NCBI RefSeq assembly: GCF_030622045.1
Contig: NZ_CP130886.1
Coordinates: 5,278,001 to 5,342,000 of the forward strand
Source: Planctellipticum variicoloris
Lineage (GTDB): Bacteria; Planctomycetota; Planctomycetia; Planctomycetales; Planctomycetaceae
Direction: 5' to 3'
Length of the DNA: 64,000 nt
Below are positions 52,653 to 60,472 of the stretch, one piece after another. Under the pieces are notes generated by a model. It did not search any database. It was not told the origin of the DNA and saw only the letters and a list, made by a program, of their open reading frames with translations. A program made the position numbers and the translations under genes. How positions within the stretch are numbered: the first letter of the stretch is position 1; the number at the start of each line of letters is the position of its first letter.

Positions 52653-53708
52653 ATGCGAGTCCTTGTCGCCGATGATGATGAGATCTGCCGTGAAGTGGTG
52701 GCGCACCGGCTGACCACCGCGGGGTATTCCGTGCTGGAAGCTGCGGACGGCAACGAGGCGCGCGACCACCTGCTGCTGGGGCATGCGCAACTGGCGATCC
52801 TGGACTGGGATATGCCGGGTTGCACCGGCGTTGATCTCTGCCGGATGATCCGGGAGTCGGAGACCGACCACTACATTTACCTGATCCTGCTGACGGCGCG
52901 GAACTCGACGGACTCGGCCCTGGAAGGGCTGACGGCGGGGGCCGACGCGTTCGTCACCAAGCCGATTTCCGGCTCGGAGCTGCTGGCCCGCGTGCATGGG
53001 GCCGAGCGGATTCTGTCGATGGAGACCCGCGACGTCGCGATCTTCGCGCTGGCGCGTCTGGCGGAGTCCCGCGATACAGAGACGGGCGAGCATCTGGAGC
53101 GGGTGCGGAACTATTCACGAATGCTGGCTCAGCATCTCTGCCAGCATCCGGATTTCCGGAATCGGATCGACACGAGCTTCATCCGGCTGATTTACTCCAC
53201 ATCGCCGCTGCACGACATCGGCAAGGTGGGGATTCCGGACGCGGTTCTGTTGAAGCCGGGCAAGCTGACGAAGGAAGAGTTTGCGATCATGCAGCGGCAT
53301 ACGACGATCGGCGCGGAGACGCTCGAAGCCGCGTGCCGCAAGTTTCCGCAGGCGGAGTTCCTGCATATGGCCAAGGAGATCGCCGCGTGGCACCACGAGC
53401 GCTGGAACGGATCGGGTTATCCGGACGGGCTGGAGGGGGAAGAGATTCCGCTGGCGGCGCGGATCGTCTCGGTGGCGGACGTGTACGACGCGCTGACGAC
53501 GAAGCGAGTCTATAAAGAGGCCTTCCCGCACGAAGAAGCGATCCGGCTGATTGTCGAGGGGCGGGGAACGCAGTTCGACCCGCGGATCGTGGATGCGTTT
53601 CTGCAGCTTTCGGATCGGTTCAATACGATCCGGGAGCGACTGAGCGATACGGCGCCGAACTCCGCCCGGACGGACTCGCATCTGGGAGCGTTGAGCGTTG
53701 AGCGTTGA
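52653..53708 (+). CDS. Response regulator with HD-GYP c-di-GMP phosphodiesterase domain
   Basis: 351 aa. The N-terminal receiver (VLVADDDEICREVV, phosphoacceptor D51 in AILDWDMP, K in VTKPIS) is joined to an HD-GYP domain. That domain has SRDTETGEHLERV, the H187-D188 pair in PLHDIGKVGIPD, HHERWNGSGYPDG (G255-Y256-P257) and RIVSVADVYDALTT. It should hydrolyse cyclic di-GMP when phosphorylated. It starts 2 bp after the Amt-kinase stop, so it is translationally coupled and presumably receives phosphate from its Hpt or receiver. The last codons and the stop are encoded by the GAGCGTT tandem array. Confidence 0.95.
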   Translation: MRVLVADDDEICREVVAHRLTTAGYSVLEAADGNEARDHLLLGHAQLAILDWDMPGCTGVDLCRMIRESETDHYIYLILLTARNSTDSALEGLTAGADAFVTKPISGSELLARVHGAERILSMETRDVAIFALARLAESRDTETGEHLERVRNYSRMLAQHLCQHPDFRNRIDTSFIRLIYSTSPLHDIGKVGIPDAVLLKPGKLTKEEFAIMQRHTTIGAETLEAACRKFPQAEFLHMAKEIAAWHHERWNGSGYPDGLEGEEIPLAARIVSVADVYDALTTKRVYKEAFPHEEAIRLIVEGRGTQFDPRIVDAFLQLSDRFNTIRERLSDTAPNSARTDSHLGALSVER

Positions 53709-53730
53709 GCGTTGAGCGTTGAGCGTTGAG
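53686..53730 (+). repeat. 7-bp tandem array (GAGCGTT)6
   Basis: Six uninterrupted GAGCGTT units starting within the 3' end of the HD-GYP gene and crossing its stop codon. Unit number changes would alter the C-terminus. Confidence 0.9.
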
Positions 53731-53800
53731 AAATGCTGGTGAAGCTGCCTGGCTGTTGCGAGTGCAATCCTTCTGTGGTGGTTGAAACACGAGCGATTCG

Positions 53801-53905
53801 AATGTCGAGACGGTCGTTCTGCGTCTTGAGCCCCGAAGCGGGCGACGGGCTGTAGCCACGGGTGAAACGGAGTCCGCCGTCAGGCGGACGGAGTGCAACC
53901 CGTGG
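53801..53905 (+). repeat. About 98-bp structured repeat (copy 2)
   Basis: Aligns with 33551-33648. Here both arms survive: CCACGGGT (53856-53863) pairs with ACCCGTGG (53898-53905), enclosing the exact hairpin GTCCGCC-GTCA-GGCGGAC (53872-53889). The result is a nested two-stem structure. Confidence 0.8.
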
Positions 53906-54168
53906 GGCGAGATTTCTCCCATGCACCACCGCCCCGGAAGGGGCGGAAGAACGTTAAGTGTGCGACTCGGGCGGCGTGCCAACGTCTCCTTCGCCCCGCC
54001 GGGGGCTCGATGTTGGCGGTTCGGGACCGAACCACGGGTTTCGCGTCGGGCGGCTCTGCCGCCGCGCCGCTGCACCTACACTCCTGCACCCCTTCGGGGT
54101 GTGAAAAGCAAGCCGGACGGCTGCACCGGAGGGTCCGCTCATAGTCGACGGCCCCTACCCGCCGCCGG
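53906..54168. other. Intergenic hairpin-rich region between convergent genes
   Basis: No gene is supported. It contains two further tight hairpins: CCGCCCC-GGAA-GGGGCGG (53929-53946, GNRA-like loop) and CACCCC-TTC-GGGGTG (54087-54101). The region continues the structured repeat at 53801. One or more of these may end transcription of the flanking convergent genes. Confidence 0.55.
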
Positions 54169-57100
54169 TCAACTGCTGCCGGCTTTCTTTTTGGCGGCTT
54201 CCTGTCGTTGCAGGGCTTCGGCGACGAGCATGGATTGAGGAAACTCGGTGACGAGCTGCTCGTAGGTGGCGACGGCTTCCTTCCACTGGTTCTGCTTTTC
54301 GTCGCACTTGGCGGACTGCAGAAGTGCGGCTGCGCGCCATTCCGGGGATTCGTAGGTGCTGTAGACGCGCTGATAGGCCAGGAAGGCCTGGTGCCATTGC
54401 TCCTGCAGGAAGAGGGTCTCGCCGATCAGGAACTGGGCTTTGGCCGCCGTTTCCGTCTTGCGGCCCTGGGGATCGGCGACGACGCGTTCGAACGCCCGGC
54501 GGGCCTCTTCGAACTTTGCCTGCTGCTTGAGAGCCCGGCCCAGAACCTCGTCGAGCTGGTACAGCACGGGCGACGTCGGTGAGAGTTTGCGCAGGTCGGC
54601 GGCGAGCACGCCGATCTGGTCGTATTCTTTCTGGCGCAGAGCGACGTCGGCAAGCTGCACCCAGACGCGTCCGGTCCAGGGTTCGCGGCGCATTTCGGGG
54701 TTGTCGGTGAGAGCGGTTCGCAACTCGGTGAGCAATTTCCGGGCGGCCGCGACATCAGCTTCGCTCGGTTTTGCGGCGGCGAGCAGGGCTTCGGCGCGGG
54801 CATACATGCCGTACCAGCGATGCGGGCTTTCGGGAAAATCTTTGACGAGCCGCTCGGCCGCCACCGGGATATCGCTCCACTTCTGCTGGTCGACGGCGAG
54901 GACGATGAGCTGATAGAGCGAGCGCTCTTTGACGCCGTCGTCGCTGGCGGGGTCGTCCGCCAGGCGCGAGAACTCCGCGCGGGCCTGATCGAACCGGCCG
55001 GCGATCAAATCGCTTTCGGCGAGGCTGAGGCTGGCATTGTCGGCCAGATCGCTGGAGGGAGTTTCGCTGACGAGCCGGCGAAAGATTTCGTCGGCTCGGT
55101 CGAATGAGCCGGCTGCGTAGTTTAACAGAGCCCATTCGTTGAGCAGCCGGTCGAGGTGGGCGGCTTTGGGAAAGCGCGCGGCGACCTCTGCATAGGCCGG
55201 ATCCGCTTCGGCCGGTTTGTCGAGCTTGCCGAGCATGCGCGCCGCTTGAAGTCCGGCCAGGTAAGGAAAGATGAGGGGTTCTTTCTGGTCGGCGCCGGGT
55301 GGAGCGGGTTCGGCGGGTCCGTACGTGGCGAGGGTGTCCCGGTGGGCCAGGGCGGCGGCTTCGAGCTGGCCCGCTTCGCGGAGGGCTTCGCCCCGTCGAT
55401 AGGCGCACTCGCCCGCCAGGCGGTGGCGGGGAAACTCTTTGACGACACGCTCGAATTCGACCGCCGCCGCGGGGAAATCCTTCATCTGGTAGCGAGCCCA
55501 GGCGAGTCCGCGGATGGCGAAGGCCTGGTTGTCGGTGCCGTCGCTGAGGGGGATCAGGCGTTCGTAGTAGGTGGCGGCGGCGGCCCAGTCCTGCTTTCCC
55601 TCGGAGAGTTCGGCCAGATGAAACGTCGTCGACGCAATCAGCGGAGATTCGGGAAATCGCTTCTGCAGGTCATCGAGGAGCGAAACCGCCCGCGTGGCGT
55701 CTCCCTGCCCAGCAGCCGCGACAGCCTGCAGTGACAGCGCCCGGGCGGACTGCCGGCCCTGGGGATTCATCAGGCGGTAGCGCTGCAGCAGGTCGTCCGC
55801 CGGCTTGAACTGCCGGGTGGCGATCAGGCTGTCGGCCTGAACGATGAGGGCGTCGGCAAACTCGGACTTTTCTCCTTCCGCGAGAGCGGCTTCCGTGACG
55901 GGCGCGATGTATTCCAGGGCGCGAGCGTGATCGCTCTGGAGCTGAAACGTCAGCGCGAGGAGGTAGCGGGCCTGCAGCTTGGTCCGGGGGAGCTCGCTCT
56001 CCTGCAGGACCTTTTCGAAGCGCTGCGTGGCATCGCGGTAGAGCTGACCGATTTCTTCGCCGGGGCGCTGATCACGAACCGCCGCCGCCGACTGGGCCAG
56101 CAACAGGCGGCCGGCGAGGAGCTCGTGGTACATCCGCAGCCCGCTCTTCGGGAACTCTTTCACGAAGCGGTCGACCAGTTCCTGCGCGCGGGGGAGATCC
56201 CCCAGCTCCAGAGCGAGTTCCCCGGCGGCGTGCAGGCTGTCGTCGGCGTGCTCGCCGGCCGGCCACTTCTCCAGCACAGTCTGGAACAGGGCCAGCGCTT
56301 CGGGAAGCGCACCGGTCTGACGTTCGCAGAGCGCCTGCTGGAACAGGACGTTTTCCAGCAGCGGCTGATCGGCCGCCCTGGCGGCGACGGCGGCGAAGGC
56401 TTTGGCGGCTTCCGGATATTGGCCGGCGGATTTGAGACTCAGCCCCTGCCAGTAGCCGGCCGTCAGACCGTGGGTCTTGTCGTCCAGAATCTTGGCGAAC
56501 TGATTGCCGGCCCGGAGATACTCGCCCGCCTGGTACATCGAATTGCCCGCATTGAGCTGGGCGGACGGAACGAGAGGGCTTTCGGGGAATCGCTTCGCCA
56601 GGTCCTGATAGGCGGCGGTGGCTTCGGGGAATTTCTGCCGGTCGAACTGGAGTGCGCCGATCTGGAACAGGGCTTCGGCGGCGCGGGTTCCCTCGCGGTC
56701 CGTGGAGATCTCCTGGAACTGAGCGAGGGCGTCGTCGAACTTTTTCAGGGCCTGGAGTGCGCGAGCGCGGCCGAACCGGGCGTCTTCGGCGAGCGAGCCC
56801 TTGGGATAGTCTTTGACAGCGACATCGAAGGCCCGCAGGGCCTGCTCGGCGTTTCCTTCGCGCAGGAAGACGTCTCCGAGGTACGGCCAGGCGCGATCGG
56901 CGAACCGGTCCTGGGGGTGCTCTTTGAGGTAAGTCTCCAGCTCGGTTCGAGCGGTGGGGAGATCGTCGAGCAGGTAACTGCACTCGGCCACGCGGTAGCG
57001 GGCCTGGGGGATGTTGGTGTTCTCCGGGTAATCCTTAATGAAAGTGCGCAGTTCGTCGCGGGCGGCCTTGTAGTCCTGCTGGTTGACCAGCGTCAGGCCG

Positions 57101-57345
57101 AGGTAGAGCTGCGCAAACGGGCGTTTGTCGTGCTTCGGGTACGTCTTGAGGTACTTACGGAAGGCCTCGGCGGCGTCCTTCCAGCGGTCCTGGCGGTAAA
57201 GCGACACCGAGAAGTTGTAATCGTCGAGACCTTCGTCCTGGGCAAGCGCTTCGACGGGCTGCGCGAGGCAGAGCGTCGCGAGAAGTAACATTGCTCCCAG
57301 CATTCGGGCGCTGGAGGAGTTTGATACGCCGCGTCTCATGAACAT
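54169..57345 (-). CDS. Large exported tetratricopeptide repeat protein
   Basis: About 1058 aa. Starts at 57345 or 57339 place the arginine-containing signal peptide (LGAMLLLATLCLAQPVEALA) at the N-terminus; an upstream ATG at 57396 is possible. The whole mature protein is TPR/Tol-Pal-YbgF-like helical repeats (RQDRWKDAAEAFRKYLKTYP, GNAEQALRAFDVAVKDYPKG and many more, about 25 units). Such proteins act as periplasmic scaffolds, similar to YbgF/BamD-like assemblies, and their abundance is typical of planctomycetes. No enzymatic domain is present. It is convergent with the HD-GYP gene. Confidence 0.88.
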   Translation of the reverse strand: MFMRRGVSNSSSARMLGAMLLLATLCLAQPVEALAQDEGLDDYNFSVSLYRQDRWKDAAEAFRKYLKTYPKHDKRPFAQLYLGLTLVNQQDYKAARDELRTFIKDYPENTNIPQARYRVAECSYLLDDLPTARTELETYLKEHPQDRFADRAWPYLGDVFLREGNAEQALRAFDVAVKDYPKGSLAEDARFGRARALQALKKFDDALAQFQEISTDREGTRAAEALFQIGALQFDRQKFPEATAAYQDLAKRFPESPLVPSAQLNAGNSMYQAGEYLRAGNQFAKILDDKTHGLTAGYWQGLSLKSAGQYPEAAKAFAAVAARAADQPLLENVLFQQALCERQTGALPEALALFQTVLEKWPAGEHADDSLHAAGELALELGDLPRAQELVDRFVKEFPKSGLRMYHELLAGRLLLAQSAAAVRDQRPGEEIGQLYRDATQRFEKVLQESELPRTKLQARYLLALTFQLQSDHARALEYIAPVTEAALAEGEKSEFADALIVQADSLIATRQFKPADDLLQRYRLMNPQGRQSARALSLQAVAAAGQGDATRAVSLLDDLQKRFPESPLIASTTFHLAELSEGKQDWAAAATYYERLIPLSDGTDNQAFAIRGLAWARYQMKDFPAAAVEFERVVKEFPRHRLAGECAYRRGEALREAGQLEAAALAHRDTLATYGPAEPAPPGADQKEPLIFPYLAGLQAARMLGKLDKPAEADPAYAEVAARFPKAAHLDRLLNEWALLNYAAGSFDRADEIFRRLVSETPSSDLADNASLSLAESDLIAGRFDQARAEFSRLADDPASDDGVKERSLYQLIVLAVDQQKWSDIPVAAERLVKDFPESPHRWYGMYARAEALLAAAKPSEADVAAARKLLTELRTALTDNPEMRREPWTGRVWVQLADVALRQKEYDQIGVLAADLRKLSPTSPVLYQLDEVLGRALKQQAKFEEARRAFERVVADPQGRKTETAAKAQFLIGETLFLQEQWHQAFLAYQRVYSTYESPEWRAAALLQSAKCDEKQNQWKEAVATYEQLVTEFPQSMLVAEALQRQEAAKKKAGSS

Positions 57346-57491
57346 CCGACTCCCGACAAGGCCCGTCGTCGCTTTGCACCTCCATGCTAAAGCCAAGGAA
57401 CTCCATTTGGGAGGGGCGGCCCGACGACGGCCGGCCGCCCTGCCCCGCAGAATCGTCGCAATCCTCCCAGCCTGCCCGGAGCAGTGAATCG

Positions 57492-57650
57492 CTACGGTCT
57501 CGGGCGGCCCTGGGTCTTTGGAAGCTGCGGCATGCGGCTGGTCTGAGTCTGTCCGAGATTCCTGGCGATCTTGTTCTTGGACATCTGCTTCTGCAACTGC
57601 GGGAATTTGGTCGCTGGTTTCCGCGGGGCGTTTCCGCCGGATTTGGTCAT
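57492..57650 (-). CDS. Small basic protein of 52 aa
   Basis: Reads MTKSGGNAPRKPATKFPQLQ and continues with Lys, Gln, Arg and Pro to a TAG stop. AGGAA lies 9 nt before the ATG. It starts 22 bp after the stop of the methyltransferase gene on the same strand, so it is probably co-transcribed. Net charge is strongly positive and there is no membrane segment, so nucleic-acid binding is conceivable. No family was recognised, and coding status needs comparative support. Confidence 0.5.
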   Translation of the reverse strand: MTKSGGNAPRKPATKFPQLQKQMSKNKIARNLGQTQTSRMPQLPKTQGRPRP

Positions 57651-57672
57651 GCTGGATGCTTCCTGAAAGGAC

Positions 57673-58503
57673 TTACTGGGGCTGCTTGACGTTGCGTTCG
57701 AAGACGACGATGTGCTGGCGGGGGAGCACCCCGATCGTTTCTTTCCAGGTGAGGCCGAACTCAGGGCGTTCGGCTTCGCGGCGGACCTGTTTTTCGGTCA
57801 TTTTATGCACGAGCTTAATCGGCACGCGGGGATCTTCCTTGCGGTACTCGACGAAGGCGACCCGTCCGCCGGGTTTGATGGCGGAGGACAGCTTGCGCAG
57901 CATTTCCCAGGGGAATTCGAACTCGTGGTAGACGTCGACCATGATTGCGAGATCGAGGGTGTCGGGTTCCAGTTCCGGGGACATTGCGGTTCCCAGCACG
58001 AGTTTGACGTTTTTGACATTCAGGTTATTCAGTTTGTCCGACAGGCGATCGAGCATTTCCTGCTGAATGTCGACGGCGAAGACGGTTCCGGTTTGACCGA
58101 CTTCGCTGGCCATCATCAGGGTTAAGACGCCGGACCCGGCGCCGATGTCAGCAACTGCCATGCCGGGTTTGAGTTTGAGGCTTTCGACGAGGAGGGTGAG
58201 TCGTTCTTCCTGTTCGCGGTTGTCCCGTTCGAGCCAGTCGACGCCGGCGAAGCCCATGACGTGCGCGATTTCGCGGCCGAGGTAGAACTTTCCGATGCCG
58301 TTGAGGTCGTGTTCCCGGCGGAACGAGTAGCCGGGGTGTCCTGCGGGGAGCTTCGTGCTGGTCTGCGGAGGCGCTTCTTCGACGGCGACGTCCTGGGCGC
58401 GGACGACGGAGAGCCAGTCGCCTGACAGGATGAGCGCCAGCGCTCCGGCGAGGAGTGCGCAGAAGACGCATGAAAGCCGAATCGATCGACGCGAGGAGGG
58501 CAT
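57673..58503 (-). CDS. Exported or membrane-anchored SAM-dependent methyltransferase
   Basis: 276 aa from the ATG at 58503. An N-terminal hydrophobic segment (LSCVFCALLAGALALILSGDWL) suggests export or a membrane anchor. The class I methyltransferase motif I is VADIGAGSGVLTLMMA, motif II region is FAVDIQQEML, and later EPDTLDLAIMVDVYHEF and KPGGRVAFVEYR are family-typical. The HPGYSFRREHDLNGIGKFYLGREIAHVMGFAGVDWLER segment before the domain is common in planctomycete periplasmic methyltransferases. A methyltransferase outside the cytoplasm is puzzling, since SAM is not expected there. The methyl acceptor is unknown. Confidence 0.83.
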   Translation of the reverse strand: MPSSRRSIRLSCVFCALLAGALALILSGDWLSVVRAQDVAVEEAPPQTSTKLPAGHPGYSFRREHDLNGIGKFYLGREIAHVMGFAGVDWLERDNREQEERLTLLVESLKLKPGMAVADIGAGSGVLTLMMASEVGQTGTVFAVDIQQEMLDRLSDKLNNLNVKNVKLVLGTAMSPELEPDTLDLAIMVDVYHEFEFPWEMLRKLSSAIKPGGRVAFVEYRKEDPRVPIKLVHKMTEKQVRREAERPEFGLTWKETIGVLPRQHIVVFERNVKQPQ

Positions 58504-58652
58504 AGCGTCACTCCGGAGCAGACAACGGCAATCCGAGACCGAACTTGGAACGTGCGTCAATCATACCCGATTCGGCAATTCGCCGAAATCGCCTGCCAGG
58601 ATTGTCATGGATGAAGCGGCAGGTTCCGGGGGGGAAACGGAAAAGGCGACAA

Positions 58653-58680
58653 CCACGAATGGCGCGAATGGACGCGAATG
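58653..58680. repeat. CGAAT short-period repeat (copy 2)
   Basis: Three CGAAT cores at 10-bp intervals (CACGAATGGCGCGAATGGAC core), matching 2773-2800. It lies in the gap 58504-58788, which has no other gene. Confidence 0.65.
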
Positions 58681-58788
58681 AAGAGAGCGGATTTTGAACG
58701 GTGGATGTCGCCGAGTACGGAATCCGCGAAAACGTCGGGTGGCCGGCGTCGGAGTCATGCGACGACCCGGAAAGGGGTGAAACCGGCT

Positions 58789-59082
58789 CTACGGATCGGT
58801 GCGCTCCGGGCCATTGGCGTCGGGAGGTCGGCGGCGCTGCAGGAGATATCGCACTGCGGAGCTCAAACCTGCGAACCGGAACGAGGGGTCGATGTACTTT
58901 TCGATGACGTAGAACGCGAAATAGTAGGCGCGGGCGAAGCACCAGACCATCAGGGCCAGGAGGCACGCGACTTTGAGGGTCGGCTGTTCGAGCCAGACAA
59001 TCAGGCCGGCGATCAGCCCGCCAACGACGAGCAGGCCGGCTTTGGCGTACATCCAGCGGGGGTCTTTGAGGTCGCGGGGCAT
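58789..59082 (-). CDS. Small hypothetical membrane protein
   Basis: 97 aa from the ATG at 59082, which opens with MPRDLKDPRWMYAK before the first membrane segment. Two hydrophobic segments follow (AGLLVVGGLIAGLIVWL and VACLLALMVWCFARAYYFAF). A conserved-looking YIDPSFRFAGLSSAVRYLLQRRRPP tail is cytoplasmic and basic. No family was recognised. It may support the adjacent cell-wall genes, but the gene is divergent from mreB. An upstream extension to 59253 is not membrane-like and is rejected. Confidence 0.62.
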   Translation of the reverse strand: MPRDLKDPRWMYAKAGLLVVGGLIAGLIVWLEQPTLKVACLLALMVWCFARAYYFAFYVIEKYIDPSFRFAGLSSAVRYLLQRRRPPDANGPERTDP

Positions 59083-59411
59083 TGGGGGACGTTGAGAGTT
59101 GAGAAAGAGACGGTGGTGATGGATGGGGCTCACTGCGAATTTGATTGGGGGGTGACGGAATCGAAGAACCACGCCCATCGCGGACTCTGGGCGTGCCACT
59201 CTCCAGATGCTGATCGATTTCTGACCTCCGTCCATCGCCGCCGTGAGGGGCATCCAGCTTAACCCATCTCAGAGTCGGCAGCCGGCCCGCGTGAGGCGGG
59301 TTGCAGGAATTGCCGGTTTGGCGTACAAGGCGGCGACGGGTGGGTTGGCTGGGGGAAAGTGTCGCGGGAAGGCGACAGCCCGGCCGGCCCAGGAATCAAC
59401 GTAAGGCAAGG
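59083..59411. other. Divergent intergenic region before mreB
   Basis: 329 bp. Near the start it has a short-period GTTGAGAGTTGAGA word at 59094-59108, similar to other arrays in the window. The rest has no recognised gene or promoter, although the mreB operon promoter should lie here. Confidence 0.5.
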
Positions 59412-60461
59412 ATGCTGAACCGGTTGCGTTCGTGGCTGAGTCCTGACATCGCTTTGGATCTCGGGACGGCCAATACGCTGATGGCGCTCCAGGGACGTGG
59501 AGTCGTCCTGGATGAACCGTCGGTCGTCGCCCTGCAGAAGGGGACCCGACGCGTTCTCGGTCGCGGTACGGCCGTCGGCAAGCTGGCCCGGCAGATGCTC
59601 GGGCGGACTCCCGATTCGATCACCGCGGTGAAGCCGATCCGGAACGGCGTGATCACCGATTTCGAGCTGTGCGAGGCGATGCTGCGGTACTTCCTGCAGA
59701 AGGCTTCGCATCAGACGCCTGGATTCCGGCCGCGAGTGGTTGTCGCGGTGCCGGGGAGTATTACGCCGGTCGAGAAACGGGCGGTGCTCAACAGTCTGGA
59801 ACGGGCGGGGGCCGGCCGAGTGTATCTGATTGCGGAGTCGAAGGCGGCGGGGATTGGCGCCGGGCTGCCGCTGTCGGAACCGCTGGCCAGCCTGGTGTGC
59901 GACATCGGCGGCGGAACGACGGAGATTGCGGTGTTCAGTCTCGGGGAGAGCGTCGCAAGCCGGTCGCTGCGGACGGCGGGGGACGAGCTGGACGAGGCGC
60001 TGGTGGAGTATGTCCGGCAGCACTTTTCGCTGCGGATCGGCCCGCAGACGGCGGAGCAGATCAAGATCCGGATCGGGAGCGCCTATCCGCTGGACCAGGA
60101 GCAGACGACTGAAGTGCGCGGGCTGGACATCGTCAGCAGCGTGCCGCGGAAGGCGATCATCACTAGCGAAGAAGTCCGCGAGGCCCTAAAGGGTCCGCTG
60201 ATGACGATGCTCGGGGGAATTAAATCGGTCGTGGAGCAGTGCGACCCGGAACTGGTGGCGGACCTGGCGGATACCGGGCTCGTGCTGTCGGGGGGCGTGG
60301 CGCTGCTCCGCGGACTGGACCTGTTTCTGCAGGAACAACTGGGGATTCCAGTGCGGGTGGCAGCCGATCCGCAGCGGTCAGTCGTGCGCGGGGCGGCGAT
60401 CTGCGTGGAACATCTGGATCAGTGGAAGGCAAGCCTCGAAGCCGGGGCGGGGGATCTGTAA
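59412..60461 (+). CDS. mreB: Rod shape-determining actin-like protein MreB
   Basis: 349 aa from the ATG at 59412, with AAGG upstream. Actin-fold ATPase motifs: phosphate-1 LDLGTANTLM, adenosine/connect-type RNGVITDFELCEAMLRYF, phosphate-2 DIGGGTTEIAV, GDELDEALVEY, and LSGGVALLRGL. MreB forms membrane-bound filaments that direct side-wall peptidoglycan synthesis. Here it is the first gene of mreB-mreC-mreD-mrdA, with spacings of 7-11 bp between genes. Planctomycetes divide without FtsZ in many lineages, so the retention of MreB indicates an elongation-type or budding wall machinery. Confidence 0.95.
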   Translation: MLNRLRSWLSPDIALDLGTANTLMALQGRGVVLDEPSVVALQKGTRRVLGRGTAVGKLARQMLGRTPDSITAVKPIRNGVITDFELCEAMLRYFLQKASHQTPGFRPRVVVAVPGSITPVEKRAVLNSLERAGAGRVYLIAESKAAGIGAGLPLSEPLASLVCDIGGGTTEIAVFSLGESVASRSLRTAGDELDEALVEYVRQHFSLRIGPQTAEQIKIRIGSAYPLDQEQTTEVRGLDIVSSVPRKAIITSEEVREALKGPLMTMLGGIKSVVEQCDPELVADLADTGLVLSGGVALLRGLDLFLQEQLGIPVRVAADPQRSVVRGAAICVEHLDQWKASLEAGAGDL

Positions 60462-60472
60462 CGGCGGGCCAA

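Noticed and set aside
53686-53730. Possible CRISPR-like array
   Set aside because: Units are 7 bp with no spacers. It is a simple tandem repeat.
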